Positions 40,953-49,300 of a stretch of DNA of 64,000 bases are shown here, piece after piece. The notes under the pieces were generated by a model. The model was not told the DNA's origin, did not search any database, and was given only the letters and a program-made list of their open reading frames with translations. Position 1 is the stretch's first letter; the number at the start of each line of letters is the position of its first letter. The position numbers and the translations under genes were made by a program. The DNA is from Treponema sp. (GTDB lineage: Bacteria > Spirochaetota > Spirochaetia > Treponematales > Treponemataceae), in the NCBI GenBank assembly GCA_017534445.1, contig JAFXWC010000041.1, forward strand, positions 1 through 64,000, in the 5' to 3' direction.

Positions 40953-41096
40953 ATTATTTTACAGCCAAAATATAGCAGAATTTTTTTCGGTTCAAAAATC
41001 GCTTCCGCCAATTTTTCTGCTGCACTACGGAAACTCTAAATTGGACATTTTACATAAAAATATATTTACCCCTTTACACCAATGACAAAAAATATA

Positions 41097-41125
41097 TTGA
41101 CAAAAAAAATCCCATCCGCTATAGT
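41097..41125 (+). promoter_or_regulatory. Promoter of the rtcB leader
   Basis: TTGACA (41097-41102), 17-base spacer, TATAGT (41120-41125). Confidence 0.8.
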
Positions 41126-41156
41126 CACTGTAAACTTTATTCCAAGGAGGACAGCC

Positions 41157-41219
41157 ATGACACAATTCAACAATGCAAACAAGACGGACGGGCTTGTCCT
41201 TTTGCACATCACAAACTAA
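41157..41219 (+). CDS. 20-residue leader peptide upstream of rtcB
   Basis: MTQFNNANKTDGLVLLHITN, preceded by a perfect AAGGAGG six bases before the ATG and by a consensus promoter. Four of 20 residues are Asn. Its last codons lie in the loop of a hairpin (41187-41234) followed by TTTT, so its translation could decide between two RNA folds. It ends 57 bases before the rtcB start. Too short to be judged by homology; the case rests on the promoter, SD and hairpin together. Confidence 0.6.
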   Translation: MTQFNNANKTDGLVLLHITN

Positions 41220-41238
41220 CACGGACATCCCGCCTTTT
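41187..41238 (+). promoter_or_regulatory. Attenuator-like hairpins in the rtcB leader
   Basis: GACGGGCTTGTCC (41187-41199) can pair with GGACATCCCGCC (41223-41234), followed by TTTT. A competing small hairpin GGAC-GGGCTT-GTCC (41186-41199) uses the same 5' arm. The two folds exclude each other. Confidence 0.5.
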
Positions 41239-41275
41239 AAAATTAAACCTCACCCCAACACACAAAAGGAATTTT

Positions 41276-42413
41276 ATGTCCGTAACAATTAACGGTAAAT
41301 ATTCATCTGCCACTGTCTTTACAACAGACAACCCGCAGACTGCACTAGAAAAGTACGCAAGGGTTCAGCTAGAAAACCTTTGCAACAACCAAGTATCATC
41401 CGAAAGCACAATCCGCGTAATGCCGGATGTTCACCCCGGAAAGATATGCACCATAGGCCTTACGATGACGCTAGGCAAAACAATTATGCCCCAGCTATTG
41501 GGAATGGACATTGGTTGCGGCGTTACCGTGGCAAAAGTCGCAGGAGTAAGAAAGGAATGGCAAAGACTGGACAGCATAATCAGAGGCTCAATACCAAGCG
41601 GCTTTGAACGGCGCAAAACCATCCACCGCTTTGCAGCATCCCTTGACCTTACAAAACTAGACTGCTACAGCCACCTGCAAAAAGAAGCGGTACTCCTAAG
41701 CCTTGGCACACTTGGCGGAGGAAACCATTTTATAGAAGTTGACTCAGATTCATCAGACAGCTTTTACCTTATGGTCCATTCAGGAAGCAGAAGCCTTGGC
41801 GCAGAACTTTCCACCTGGTACCAAAACGCAGGCCACAGGCAGCTCCAGCAAAAAGGAATGGAAGTACCCTACGAGCTAACATACCTAGAAGGAAGCCTAA
41901 TGCAGTCCTACCTTGGCGACCTAAAAATTGCCCAGGACTTCGCAGCACAAAACAGAATGGCTATCATAAGCGACATCTGCAAAGGCATGAAGTGGAAAAC
42001 GGAAGACATCTTTGAAAGCGTCCACAACTACGTGGATTTTTCCCAAAGCATCCCAATCCTAAGGAAAGGTGCAATTTCCGCAAAAAAAGATGAGCGCGTG
42101 GTCATACCCGCAAACATGAAAGACGGAGCCATACTTGGACTTGGCAAGGGAAATGCCGACTGGAATTTTTCCGCACCGCACGGTTCAGGCAGGATTTTAA
42201 AAAGGGACGACGTAAAAAAGAATTTTTACTGTCAGCACCTTCAAAAAAGAAATGAAGGGCATCTATTCATCCTGCATAGAAAAGGGAACTTTGGACGAAG
42301 CCCCCTTCGCATACCGGCCAATGCAGGAAATAGAGCGCGCACTGGAGCCTTCCGTCCAAATAGAAAAAATCATAAGGCCAGTCTACAACTTTAAGGCAGG
42401 AGAAAAAGGATAA
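41276..42413 (+). CDS. rtcB: RtcB-family RNA ligase (RtcB2-like), frameshifted near the 3' end
   Basis: RtcB ligases join RNA 3'-phosphate and 5'-OH ends. Seen: MPDVHPGK with metal ligands, MDIGCGVTVAK (~75-85), GGGNHFIEV, MVHSGSR, and APHGSGR (~302-308) with the guanylate-binding His. The length (~375) fits the short RtcB2 form. At the T5 run 42223-42227 the frame breaks: frame 0 runs on to 42394 with unrelated sequence, while the +1 frame from 42228 restores the family C-terminus (EMKGIYSSCIEKGTLDEAPF, then PVYNFKA) to the stop at 42413. This is one extra T: a sequencing error, a recent mutation or, less likely, programmed slippage. Confidence 0.85.
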
Positions 42414-42518
42414 AAACCTGGATGGTAGTTCATAGGACGGTACCCTTCCATGCTCTACCATCCATTTTCTTATGGACCCCATAATATTAAATATGTAAAA
42501 AAACTCAAAACAAATAAA

Positions 42519-42547
42519 TTGAACAAACATTAAATTTGCTGTATAAT
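42519..42547 (+). promoter_or_regulatory. Promoter of the chemoreceptor gene
   Basis: TTGAAC (42519-42524), 17-base spacer, TATAAT (42542-42547), then a ~70-base leader with SD AAAGGA before ATG 42622. The 42414-42518 stretch holds nothing else I can support. Confidence 0.75.
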
Positions 42548-42621
42548 TGTGCAAAGTCGAAAGCTCTAGTTTTCGACGGTTTAATCATATCAAAAACAAC
42601 ACAACTCCAAAGGATTTGCTT

Positions 42622-44724
42622 ATGGCTATTAAGGAATTAGACAGGTTTGACACAAGCAGTAAAAGGGACATTCCAATCGTCGTAAAGCTTTTGTCGGCAA
42701 TTATTTGTGCCGTCGTTTTTAGCGTAGCCGGTGTAACTGCACTTTCGCTAAAAATCTTCTCAGACGGTATGAGGGAATCAACCAACAACGACCTTACAAA
42801 ATTCTCCCAAGGCATGGACATGACCTTAAAGGACTGGAGGGCAACCCTGGAAGCAGACGTAATGCTGCTTTCAAACCGCCCCGACATTTCAAACATGATT
42901 CAGTCTAAAGACAGCTTTAGTCTCAACACAATCATAAACTGGTCAAACGGAACGCTGGACGTTGAGCTTCTGGCTTTTACCGATGCAACGGGAAGCGTCA
43001 TAAGCGGCGAAGGAGTTGCAAAGGGAAAGAACATCTCTTCCATAAGTTCCGTTCAGTCAGCATTGCGGGGAATCGCAGGCTACTCCTACGATGAAATAGG
43101 CGACATTGGCTACTCAATGATTGCAACTGCCCCAATCCGCAACAAAGGAAAAATTGTCGGTATCGTAGTTGCCGCATATTCGTTCACCAATGACTTTCTT
43201 GTTGATCAGGTGCAAAACTCCTACGGTGCAGAATGCACAATCTTTAATGGAAGCACAAGAGTCAAAACAACGATGGGCGAAAACCTCATTGGAACAAAAC
43301 TGGACAATGCAGAAATAGAAAAGATCGTCCTAAAAGACGGAAACGAATACCACGGCTACAATGAAATAAAGGGCAACAAATACATGTCCGTCTATATACC
43401 GCTTGAATCAAGCAACGGCGTTATCTCCGGCATGGCCTTTATTGCCCGCAGCATGAGCATTGTAGATTCTGTAAAGAACCACACAATGAAAATCGTAGTT
43501 CCCTGCGCCATTATCGTAGTCCTTCTCTTTGGCTTCTTCTGCTACAGGTTCGTCCATTGGCTTATGATCCGCATTTACAACGTAACAAACTTCCTTAAGG
43601 AACTTGAAACAGGAGACGCAGACCTTACCAAACGCTGCAAACTCTTCCTTAGGGACGAAATTGGCGACCTCATAATCCACTTTGACCTCTTCTTGGACAA
43701 GCTGCAGGAAATCATGAGCGAAGTAAAGGGAACAAAGGGTGAACTTGGAGAATCGGGCCAGAAGCTTTCCCTTGGAACACAGGATGCCGCAAGTGCAATC
43801 ACTCAAATCATTGCAAACATAGACGGCATACACAACCAAATCACTTCCCAGTCAGAAAGCGTTGCAATGACTTCTACATCCGTAAAAGACATTTCGGACA
43901 ACATCACAAACCTGGACATACTTGTAGACAACCAGACATCCGGCGTAACGGAAGCAGCCGCTGCCGTCAAGGAAATGATTGGTAACATTGCCTACGTAAA
44001 CAAGTCCGTGGAAAAAATGACGGAATCATTTAAGCTGCTGGAAGAAAATTCAGAGACAGGATTTAAGAAGCAGCAGCTTGTAAACGAAAGGATTAACCAG
44101 ATAGAAAGCCAGTCACAAATGCTTCAGGAAGCAAACGCCGCAATATCAAACATTGCAGAACAGACAAACCTGCTTGCCATGAATGCCGCAATTGAAGCTG
44201 CCCACGCAGGAGAGGCAGGAAAGGGTTTTGCCGTAGTTGCAGACGAAATCCGTAAGCTTTCAGAAACATCATCCATCCAGTCAAAGAGAATCGGAGAAGA
44301 GCTTAACAACATAAAGAACTCCATCACGGAAGTTGTAACTTCATCTGACGAAGCAAGCAAGGCTCTTAACGAAGTGGCAGAAAAAATCAAAGAAACGGAC
44401 CAGCTTGTAAGCCAAATCCGCTCCGCAATGGAAGAACAGAATGAAGGCTCAAAGCAAATCAGTGCATCCCTTACAAACATGAGCGAAAGCGCACAAAAGG
44501 TTCAGACTGCATCAAAGGAGATGTCCCAGCGCAACGAAAAAATCAAGGAAGAGATTCAGTCGCTGCAGGACTCAACACAGAGCATGCAAAGCGGAATGGA
44601 CGAGATGGCTCATGGTGCCAGCAAAATCAACCAGACTGGTGCAGCCCTGTCAGAAATTTCAAGCGATGTTCAGAACGCAATCATAAAAATCGGTAATCAG
44701 ATTGACCTGTTTAAAACCGAATAG
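42622..44724 (+). CDS. Methyl-accepting chemotaxis protein
   Basis: 700 residues from ATG 42622 (SD AAAGGA, spacing 7). Membrane helix 1 (~22-45), an extracytoplasmic Cache-like sensor (~46-285), helix 2 (~290-315), HAMP (~316-370), and a long coiled coil with the signalling tip [20 protein letters not shown] (~510-530). It signals to CheA/CheW. The gene is followed 15 bases later by a TRAP-type binding protein, suggesting that a ligand-loaded binding protein docks on the receptor. Confidence 0.95.
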   Translation: MAIKELDRFDTSSKRDIPIVVKLLSAIICAVVFSVAGVTALSLKIFSDGMRESTNNDLTKFSQGMDMTLKDWRATLEADVMLLSNRPDISNMIQSKDSFSLNTIINWSNGTLDVELLAFTDATGSVISGEGVAKGKNISSISSVQSALRGIAGYSYDEIGDIGYSMIATAPIRNKGKIVGIVVAAYSFTNDFLVDQVQNSYGAECTIFNGSTRVKTTMGENLIGTKLDNAEIEKIVLKDGNEYHGYNEIKGNKYMSVYIPLESSNGVISGMAFIARSMSIVDSVKNHTMKIVVPCAIIVVLLFGFFCYRFVHWLMIRIYNVTNFLKELETGDADLTKRCKLFLRDEIGDLIIHFDLFLDKLQEIMSEVKGTKGELGESGQKLSLGTQDAASAITQIIANIDGIHNQITSQSESVAMTSTSVKDISDNITNLDILVDNQTSGVTEAAAAVKEMIGNIAYVNKSVEKMTESFKLLEENSETGFKKQQLVNERINQIESQSQMLQEANAAISNIAEQTNLLAMNAAIEAAHAGEAGKGFAVVADEIRKLSETSSIQSKRIGEELNNIKNSITEVVTSSDEASKALNEVAEKIKETDQLVSQIRSAMEEQNEGSKQISASLTNMSESAQKVQTASKEMSQRNEKIKEEIQSLQDSTQSMQSGMDEMAHGASKINQTGAALSEISSDVQNAIIKIGNQIDLFKTE

Positions 44725-44739
44725 CAAGAGGAAGCCTGT

Positions 44740-45753
44740 ATGAAAAGATTATCAAGAATAGTATTTGCAATTACTTTTTCCGCCGCAATCTTTGTTTCCT
44801 GCACGGATAAAAATTCTGCCACAATTAAAAAGCATCCTGTAACGCTGCGCCTTTCAGAAAACCACGGTGCAGGCTACCCCACGGCTCTTGCCGACGAGGA
44901 ATTTGCCCGCCTGGTGAAAGAGCAGACAGAAGGCAGGGTCGTAATAGAAGTAAGGGAAGGCGGTGCGCTTGCCCAGAATGAAGGCGATGCCATAGAAGGC
45001 TTAAAAAACGGTGACCTGGCTTTTACAAGAGTCTCCGCATCTTCCGTAGCACCTTATGTAGACAAAATCAATGCAATTCAGTTTCCATATATTTACAAAA
45101 GCTCCGAGCACATGTGGAATGTTTTGAACGGCAGCATAGGACAGGAAATTCTTTCGGAAATTGAGCGCACAAGCAAAGACCTGGTTGGACTTTGCTATTA
45201 CGATGCAGGATCAAGAAACTTTTACGTAACAAAACCGGTTAATTCTGTAAGCGACATGAAGGGGTTAAGAATCCGCGTTCAAAACAGCCAACTTATGCTG
45301 GACATGTGCGAGGCTCTTGGCGCAAAAGGAGTCGTTGGCCTTAACATGACAGAAATCCGCGGTGCAATAATGAACGACATTATTGACGGTGCGGAAAACA
45401 ATTTTCCGTCTTACGAAAGCAACGGCGACTACAGCATTGCCCCCTATTTTATCTTGGACTCCCACACCCGCGTTCCAGAAATTCTCATTGCCTCAAAAAA
45501 GGTTTTGAACAGGCTGGACCCCAAGGACGTGGAAATAATCAAAAGCATTGCAAAGCAGACACAGGAATTTGAAATTCAAAAATGGAAGGAAAAGGAAGCT
45601 GCTTCTGAACAAATTTCAAGGCAGAACGGTTGCAAGGTAATCCAGCTTACGCCAAAGGCCTACGAAGAATTTCAAAAAGCAATGGCTCCTGTTTATGAAA
45701 AGCACGGACAAAAATACATGAGCATAATCGAAGCAATCCGCGCAACAAACTAG
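44740..45753 (+). CDS. TRAP-type (DctP) solute-binding lipoprotein
   Basis: 337 residues. Signal peptide with lipobox VSC (Cys ~21), then a DctP fold: NHGAGYPTALADEEFARLV, and GLRIRVQNSQLMLDMCEALG (~170-190), which includes the carboxylate-binding Arg. No DctQ/DctM membrane subunits are encoded nearby. With the chemoreceptor directly upstream on one transcript, it more probably feeds chemotaxis than uptake. SD GAGGAAG precedes the ATG. Confidence 0.88.
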   Translation: MKRLSRIVFAITFSAAIFVSCTDKNSATIKKHPVTLRLSENHGAGYPTALADEEFARLVKEQTEGRVVIEVREGGALAQNEGDAIEGLKNGDLAFTRVSASSVAPYVDKINAIQFPYIYKSSEHMWNVLNGSIGQEILSEIERTSKDLVGLCYYDAGSRNFYVTKPVNSVSDMKGLRIRVQNSQLMLDMCEALGAKGVVGLNMTEIRGAIMNDIIDGAENNFPSYESNGDYSIAPYFILDSHTRVPEILIASKKVLNRLDPKDVEIIKSIAKQTQEFEIQKWKEKEAASEQISRQNGCKVIQLTPKAYEEFQKAMAPVYEKHGQKYMSIIEAIRATN

Positions 45754-45786
45754 CACTTAGCAAAAAACATGCCTGCTAAAAAAGTA

Positions 45787-45979
45787 GGCACGGCAGGGAT
45801 TGGAGGGGCCCGCCAAAGGCGGGTTGCTGGCACCAAGCCAGCAATGAAGGCGAATGCCGGAACCCCGCAAAGCTCGTAAAAAATGGCCTCCTTGCCATTT
45901 TTTACTTCCGTGTTTTCTGCGAAAACACGCCAGCCACTTTGCCAAGATATGACGCGCCCTCCATGGCGCTTCTTGTTGG
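45787..45979 (+). repeat. Structured intergenic repeat, copy E (long form)
   Basis: Core GATTGGAGGGG; hairpins CCCGCC-AAA-GGCGGG, TTGCTGGC-ACCAA-GCCAGCAA and GGC-GAAT-GCC; CCCC closes. The tail has GTAAAAAATGG/CCATTTTTTAC, CGTGTTTTC/GAAAACACG and GCGCC/GGCGC, as in copies A and D. It occupies most of the 45754-46048 gap; no gene is seen there. Confidence 0.78.
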
Positions 45980-46048
45980 AAGTAGTAAAAAATGGAAAGA
46001 TGTTAAGTTAGCCAAAGAGCAAAATGGTAGAGCAAATAGGACTACGTC

Positions 46049-47083
46049 CTAAATAGACCTGTCATCAACCGCCGCAATCTTTCCAAGCTTTACGGTAAGC
46101 TCTTCAAACTGAGCCGGCGTAAGCTGTTGGGATGCATCGCTAAGAGCCTTTGAAGGATCGCAGTGAACTTCAATCTCAAGGCCGTCTGCACCAATTGCAA
46201 TTGCAGCCTTTGCAAGCTCACCAACCATCCAGCGGATTCCACATGCATGACTTGGGTCAATCACAACAGGAAGATGGCTAACCTTATGCAGGTATGGAAC
46301 GGCGCTAAGGTCAAGGCAGTTGCGGGTGTAGTTGTCGTAAGTGCGGATGCCCCTTTCGCAAAGAATCACGTTCTCGTTTCCGTTTGCCATAATGTATTCT
46401 GCGCTCATCAAAAGCTCAGTGATTGTACCAGAAAGACCGCGCTTTAAAAGAACAGGCTTTCCGCACTTGCCAAGTTCCTTAAGAAGATCAAAGTTCTGGA
46501 AGTTGCGTGCCCCAATCTGAATCAGGTCAACATCATCAAAATACTTAAGTTCAGAAATTGCCATAAGCTCGGTGCAGATTGGAAGGCCAGTCTCTTTCTT
46601 TGCGGCAGAAAGAAGCTTTAGACCTTCCACACCCATGCCCTGGAAGCTGTATGGAGAAGTGCGTGGCTTGTATGCACCACCGCGCAAGATTCTTGCACCA
46701 GCCTTTTTTACAGCGCGGGCTGCATCCATAATCTGCTGCTCTGACTCAACGGAACATGGGCCTGCAATAAGGGGAACAACTTTTCCGTCACCAATCGTGC
46801 AGGAATTTACCCCGCTCTGACCGCCACCAATCGTAACAACCGTGTTCTGCGGATGAAAGCTGCGGCTTGCCATCTTGTAGGGAGCAGAAACACGCTCAGC
46901 AGACTCAACAATGTCCTTTGCAAGAAAATCCTCAGGGTCAAGCTTGGAGGTGTCTCCCAAAAGACCAATAACTGTTTTGTCCACACCGGTTGAAATGTGA
47001 ACGTCAAGCCCCATCTTCTTAACGTCGCTAACAAAAGAATCAACGTCGGGCTTTGCAGTGTTCTTCTTTAAAACGATAATCAT
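46049..47083 (-). CDS. aroF: 3-deoxy-7-phosphoheptulonate (DAHP) synthase, type I beta
   Basis: 344 residues: an N-terminal ferredoxin-like regulatory domain (~1-70) then the TIM barrel with LIAGPCSVES (~105-114), KPRTSPYSFQG, LLKRGLSGT, and DPSHACG with metal ligands. It condenses phosphoenolpyruvate and erythrose-4-phosphate, the first step of aromatic amino acid synthesis. SD TAGGAG precedes ATG 47083. An aromatic-rich leader peptide and a strong terminator lie upstream, so expression is very probably controlled by attenuation. Confidence 0.94.
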   Translation of the reverse strand: MIIVLKKNTAKPDVDSFVSDVKKMGLDVHISTGVDKTVIGLLGDTSKLDPEDFLAKDIVESAERVSAPYKMASRSFHPQNTVVTIGGGQSGVNSCTIGDGKVVPLIAGPCSVESEQQIMDAARAVKKAGARILRGGAYKPRTSPYSFQGMGVEGLKLLSAAKKETGLPICTELMAISELKYFDDVDLIQIGARNFQNFDLLKELGKCGKPVLLKRGLSGTITELLMSAEYIMANGNENVILCERGIRTYDNYTRNCLDLSAVPYLHKVSHLPVVIDPSHACGIRWMVGELAKAAIAIGADGLEIEVHCDPSKALSDASQQLTPAQFEELTVKLGKIAAVDDRSI

Positions 47084-47115
47084 AATCTATACTCCTATAA
47101 TTATAAACAGCTTAC

Positions 47116-47173
47116 CTTACGGACTTGCAAGACATTTGCGGTAGGCCTTTCCGCCAGTCAAAAGACCGTAAGC
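47116..47173 (-). promoter_or_regulatory. Second hairpin in the aroF leader
   Basis: Minus strand CTTACGG (47173-47167) pairs with CCGTAAG (47122-47116), between the terminator and the aroF SD. The function is unclear; it may shield or expose the ribosome site. Confidence 0.4.
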
Positions 47174-47175
47174 CA

Positions 47176-47207
47176 AAAAAAAAGAACCTTCCTTTGCGGA
47201 AGGTCCT
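47176..47207 (-). terminator. Attenuator terminator of aroF
   Basis: Minus strand GGACCTTCC-GCAAA-GGAAGGTTC (47207-47185) makes a nine-pair stem followed by nine T (47184-47176). It lies 45 bases after the leader peptide stop and ~90 bases before the aroF ATG. Confidence 0.9.
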
Positions 47208-47251
47208 TGTTATTCACCAAAACACATTTCAGTAAACACAAACAACAGGCA

Positions 47252-47371
47252 TTATGCCTTCCGCATACAGCGCAATCCTGTAAAGGAAAATGAGAACCAA
47301 TAAAAGCCATAATAGAGGTATGCCAACGAGGAATTATTGATTTTCTGCGCCCAACGGGTTGTGTTTCTCAT
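47252..47371 (-). CDS. Aromatic-rich attenuation leader peptide, 39 residues
   Basis: The ORF from ATG 47371 to TAA 47252 contains YLYYGFYWFSFSF (about residues 18-30): nine aromatic residues among 13, plus Trp7. Such a run makes ribosomes stall when charged Tyr-, Phe- or Trp-tRNA is scarce. Terminator and DAHP synthase follow directly. Promoter TTGACA-N18-TAAAAT ends nine bases before the ATG, so the leader transcript has almost no 5' untranslated region. Confidence 0.85.
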   Translation of the reverse strand: MRNTTRWAQKINNSSLAYLYYGFYWFSFSFTGLRCMRKA

Positions 47372-47380
47372 GATAGAATT

Positions 47381-47410
47381 ATTTTATCATTTTTTACAGA
47401 TAAATGTCAA
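47381..47410 (-). promoter_or_regulatory. Promoter of the aroF leader
   Basis: Minus strand TTGACA (47410-47405), 18-base spacer, TAAAAT (47386-47381), nine bases, ATG 47371. Confidence 0.75.
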
Positions 47411-47462
47411 CAGGGAATATTAAAAAACAAAATGTCACAATACAGTAGCCTTGTCAAATCCA

Positions 47463-47771
47463 CTAAATTTCATCAAGAACTTCTAGTAAAAAACTCACAG
47501 GCCTAAAACCGTCATTGCAGCTAACCATAGCAGACTTGGGATTCTTCATCCAGCCGTCATAAATATTTTCTCCGCCGTGTGCCAGAGTCATAACAAAGGG
47601 AGAAAGACTTTCCCAGGCAGACTCGCACAAACCTTCGGGCTTCTGCCACCCCTTTGCAATAAAAACCTGTCCTTCCCTAATATCGCAGGCATGCTGAATG
47701 GGGTTTTCGTATTTCTCCTGCAAGTCCTTGTAGTCAGCTTTTCGCAGTGCAGTAATTTTTATTGTGTGCAT
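47463..47771 (-). CDS. TIGR04076-family protein
   Basis: 102 residues matching the small TIGR04076 family: KITALRKADYKDL at the start, C29-D-I, GLCESAWESLSPFVMTLAHGG (given by its key residues W53, H65, G66-G67), and VSCNDGFRPVSFLLEVL at the end. Function unknown; conserved Cys residues suggest metal or redox chemistry. Starts 4 bases after the LigT-like gene stop, so it is co-transcribed with it. Confidence 0.8.
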   Translation of the reverse strand: MHTIKITALRKADYKDLQEKYENPIQHACDIREGQVFIAKGWQKPEGLCESAWESLSPFVMTLAHGGENIYDGWMKNPKSAMVSCNDGFRPVSFLLEVLDEI

Positions 47772-47775
47772 AATT

Positions 47776-48372
47776 TTACTTTCTTTCCCCTTGCATCATT
47801 ATAGAATCCATGTGAAGTTCCAGAATTGCAGCCTCTTTCCACTTGCCGTCTTTTCTTTCAAAGATGGTAATGTTGTCAACAGGAAAATCCTCAACAAGAT
47901 CCAGTTCGTTCATAACCTCAAGAGCCTTTGTAATACTCCCCGGGGGTATATCCCTGTTTGCAACTGTCAAATGCGGAAGAAAAGGCCTCTGCTCTTTCTT
48001 GGTACATCCAGGGCATGCGTTAAGTACAGCCTTTGCAGTTTCATCCCTCAGCCTTACCCAAGAATTATCTGCGAGTACTTTTGCAAAAAGAGTTCTGTCC
48101 GCAAAAGCATCAAAATTTTCCACTCTAGCCTTAAAGCCCAACTTCTTTGGCAGCACATCCTTTTCAATGGCCCTTACCAAATCAGCCGTTAAATAGTCTT
48201 CCTGTAAACAAAAAGGAGGAATAAGGGTTACGTGGATGGGTGTTCCGTAACCGCTCTTGCAGCCGTAAGCCTGGTTCATATACCTTCTGCAATCTTCAAG
48301 AGTAAGCGTTAGATCATCTGGAAGAAGCACCCCAATAAAATGTGTCTGCTTTGGAAAATTATTCTGTCTCAT
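47776..48372 (-). CDS. 2'-5' RNA ligase family protein (2H phosphoesterase)
   Basis: 198 residues. Two HxT motifs, H47-V-T49 (IHVTLIPPF) and HLTVA (~133-137), define the LigT/2H phosphoesterase fold that acts on 2'-5' or cyclic phosphates. The biological substrate is unknown. Start ATG 48372 is chosen because TATAAT ends exactly six bases before it (TGC-extended -10), predicting a leaderless mRNA; an ATG six codons upstream lies within that -10. Confidence 0.82.
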   Translation of the reverse strand: MRQNNFPKQTHFIGVLLPDDLTLTLEDCRRYMNQAYGCKSGYGTPIHVTLIPPFCLQEDYLTADLVRAIEKDVLPKKLGFKARVENFDAFADRTLFAKVLADNSWVRLRDETAKAVLNACPGCTKKEQRPFLPHLTVANRDIPPGSITKALEVMNELDLVEDFPVDNITIFERKDGKWKEAAILELHMDSIMMQGERK

Positions 48373-48378
48373 ATTTTC

Positions 48379-48384
48379 ATTATA
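48379..48384 (-). promoter_or_regulatory. -10 of the LigT-like gene, leaderless
   Basis: Minus strand TGCTATAAT (extended -10, hexamer 48384-48379), GAAAAT, ATG 48372. The -35 region is weak. Confidence 0.65.
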
Positions 48385-48425
48385 GCACATAGACAGAAGA
48401 AGAGAAAAGTAAAGAAGGCCGCTAC

Positions 48426-48454
48426 TTGCAAAAGCAAATAAAGCAAGCTACAAT
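48426..48454 (+). promoter_or_regulatory. Promoter of the GNAT gene
   Basis: TTGCAA (48426-48431), 17-base spacer, TACAAT (48449-48454), then a 21-base leader before ATG 48476. Confidence 0.7.
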
Positions 48455-48475
48455 AAAATCATACGGAAAAACATT

Positions 48476-49300
48476 ATGCTAGAAAATCTAATCATACGCC
48501 AAGAAAGGCCCGACGACTATAAAAATACAGAGCTCATGACCATGCGGAGTTTTTGGAACAAGTATTGGCCGGGTTGCACAGAACATTTCCTTGTCCGAAT
48601 CATACGCGAATCCAAGGATTACCTTCCGCAATTAAGCCTTGTGGCTGAAGTGGACAAAAAAATTGTCGGTGCAGTTTACTACACGCGTGCATGGATTTTT
48701 GACGACGAAACAAAAGTCAAACACGAAGTCGTAACCTTTGGCCCGCTTGCTGTTGAGCCTACCCTGGAAGGAAACGACATTGGTGGCCAGCTGATGCGGC
48801 AGTCAATAGAAGCCGCAAAAAAAGCAGGGGTTGCAGGCATTGTCGTAATCGGAGAGCCAAACTATTATCCGCGCCTTGGCTTTAGAAGAGCCTCAGAATT
48901 TAGAATAACAGACGGTGCAGGAAACTCCTTTGATGCTATAATGTGCCTTCCTTTAAATGATGACTTTTCAAAAATAAAAGGAAGAATCATCGAAAGCAAA
49001 GATTTTAAAAAACTGGAAGACGAAAAACGCCTGCAAGAAATCAACCAGGAATTCCCATCTTACCGCAAGGTAAAAGTTCAAGAAGGCTTTATGCAAATTT
49101 TTGAACAGCACTTGGGGCTTGTCGAATCAATCAAAGACGGAGTTTTTTATGTCCGCTATTGGGAACTTTTGATTCCCGCAAAAGCATCCGACAGTTTGAA
49201 AGAAGAACCCAAAGTCGGAAGCGACGTTCAGTTTACCTGGAAGCGCAAGGGTGAATCAAAAATTACAAAAGTTTTTAAAAATTTACTTGAGGGGGCTTGA
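48476..49300 (+). CDS. GNAT-family N-acetyltransferase with C-terminal extension
   Basis: 274 residues. The first ~165 are a GNAT fold: VVTFGPLAVEPTLEGNDIGG (~85-104) covers motif A for acetyl-CoA, followed by VIGEPNYYPRLGFRRASEF. The remaining ~110 residues contain an FPSYRKVKVQEGF segment and a beta-rich ASCH-like tail of uncertain identity. Acceptor unknown. Directly followed by the MBL-fold gene (no gap), so these are co-transcribed. Confidence 0.85.
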   Translation: MLENLIIRQERPDDYKNTELMTMRSFWNKYWPGCTEHFLVRIIRESKDYLPQLSLVAEVDKKIVGAVYYTRAWIFDDETKVKHEVVTFGPLAVEPTLEGNDIGGQLMRQSIEAAKKAGVAGIVVIGEPNYYPRLGFRRASEFRITDGAGNSFDAIMCLPLNDDFSKIKGRIIESKDFKKLEDEKRLQEINQEFPSYRKVKVQEGFMQIFEQHLGLVESIKDGVFYVRYWELLIPAKASDSLKEEPKVGSDVQFTWKRKGESKITKVFKNLLEGA

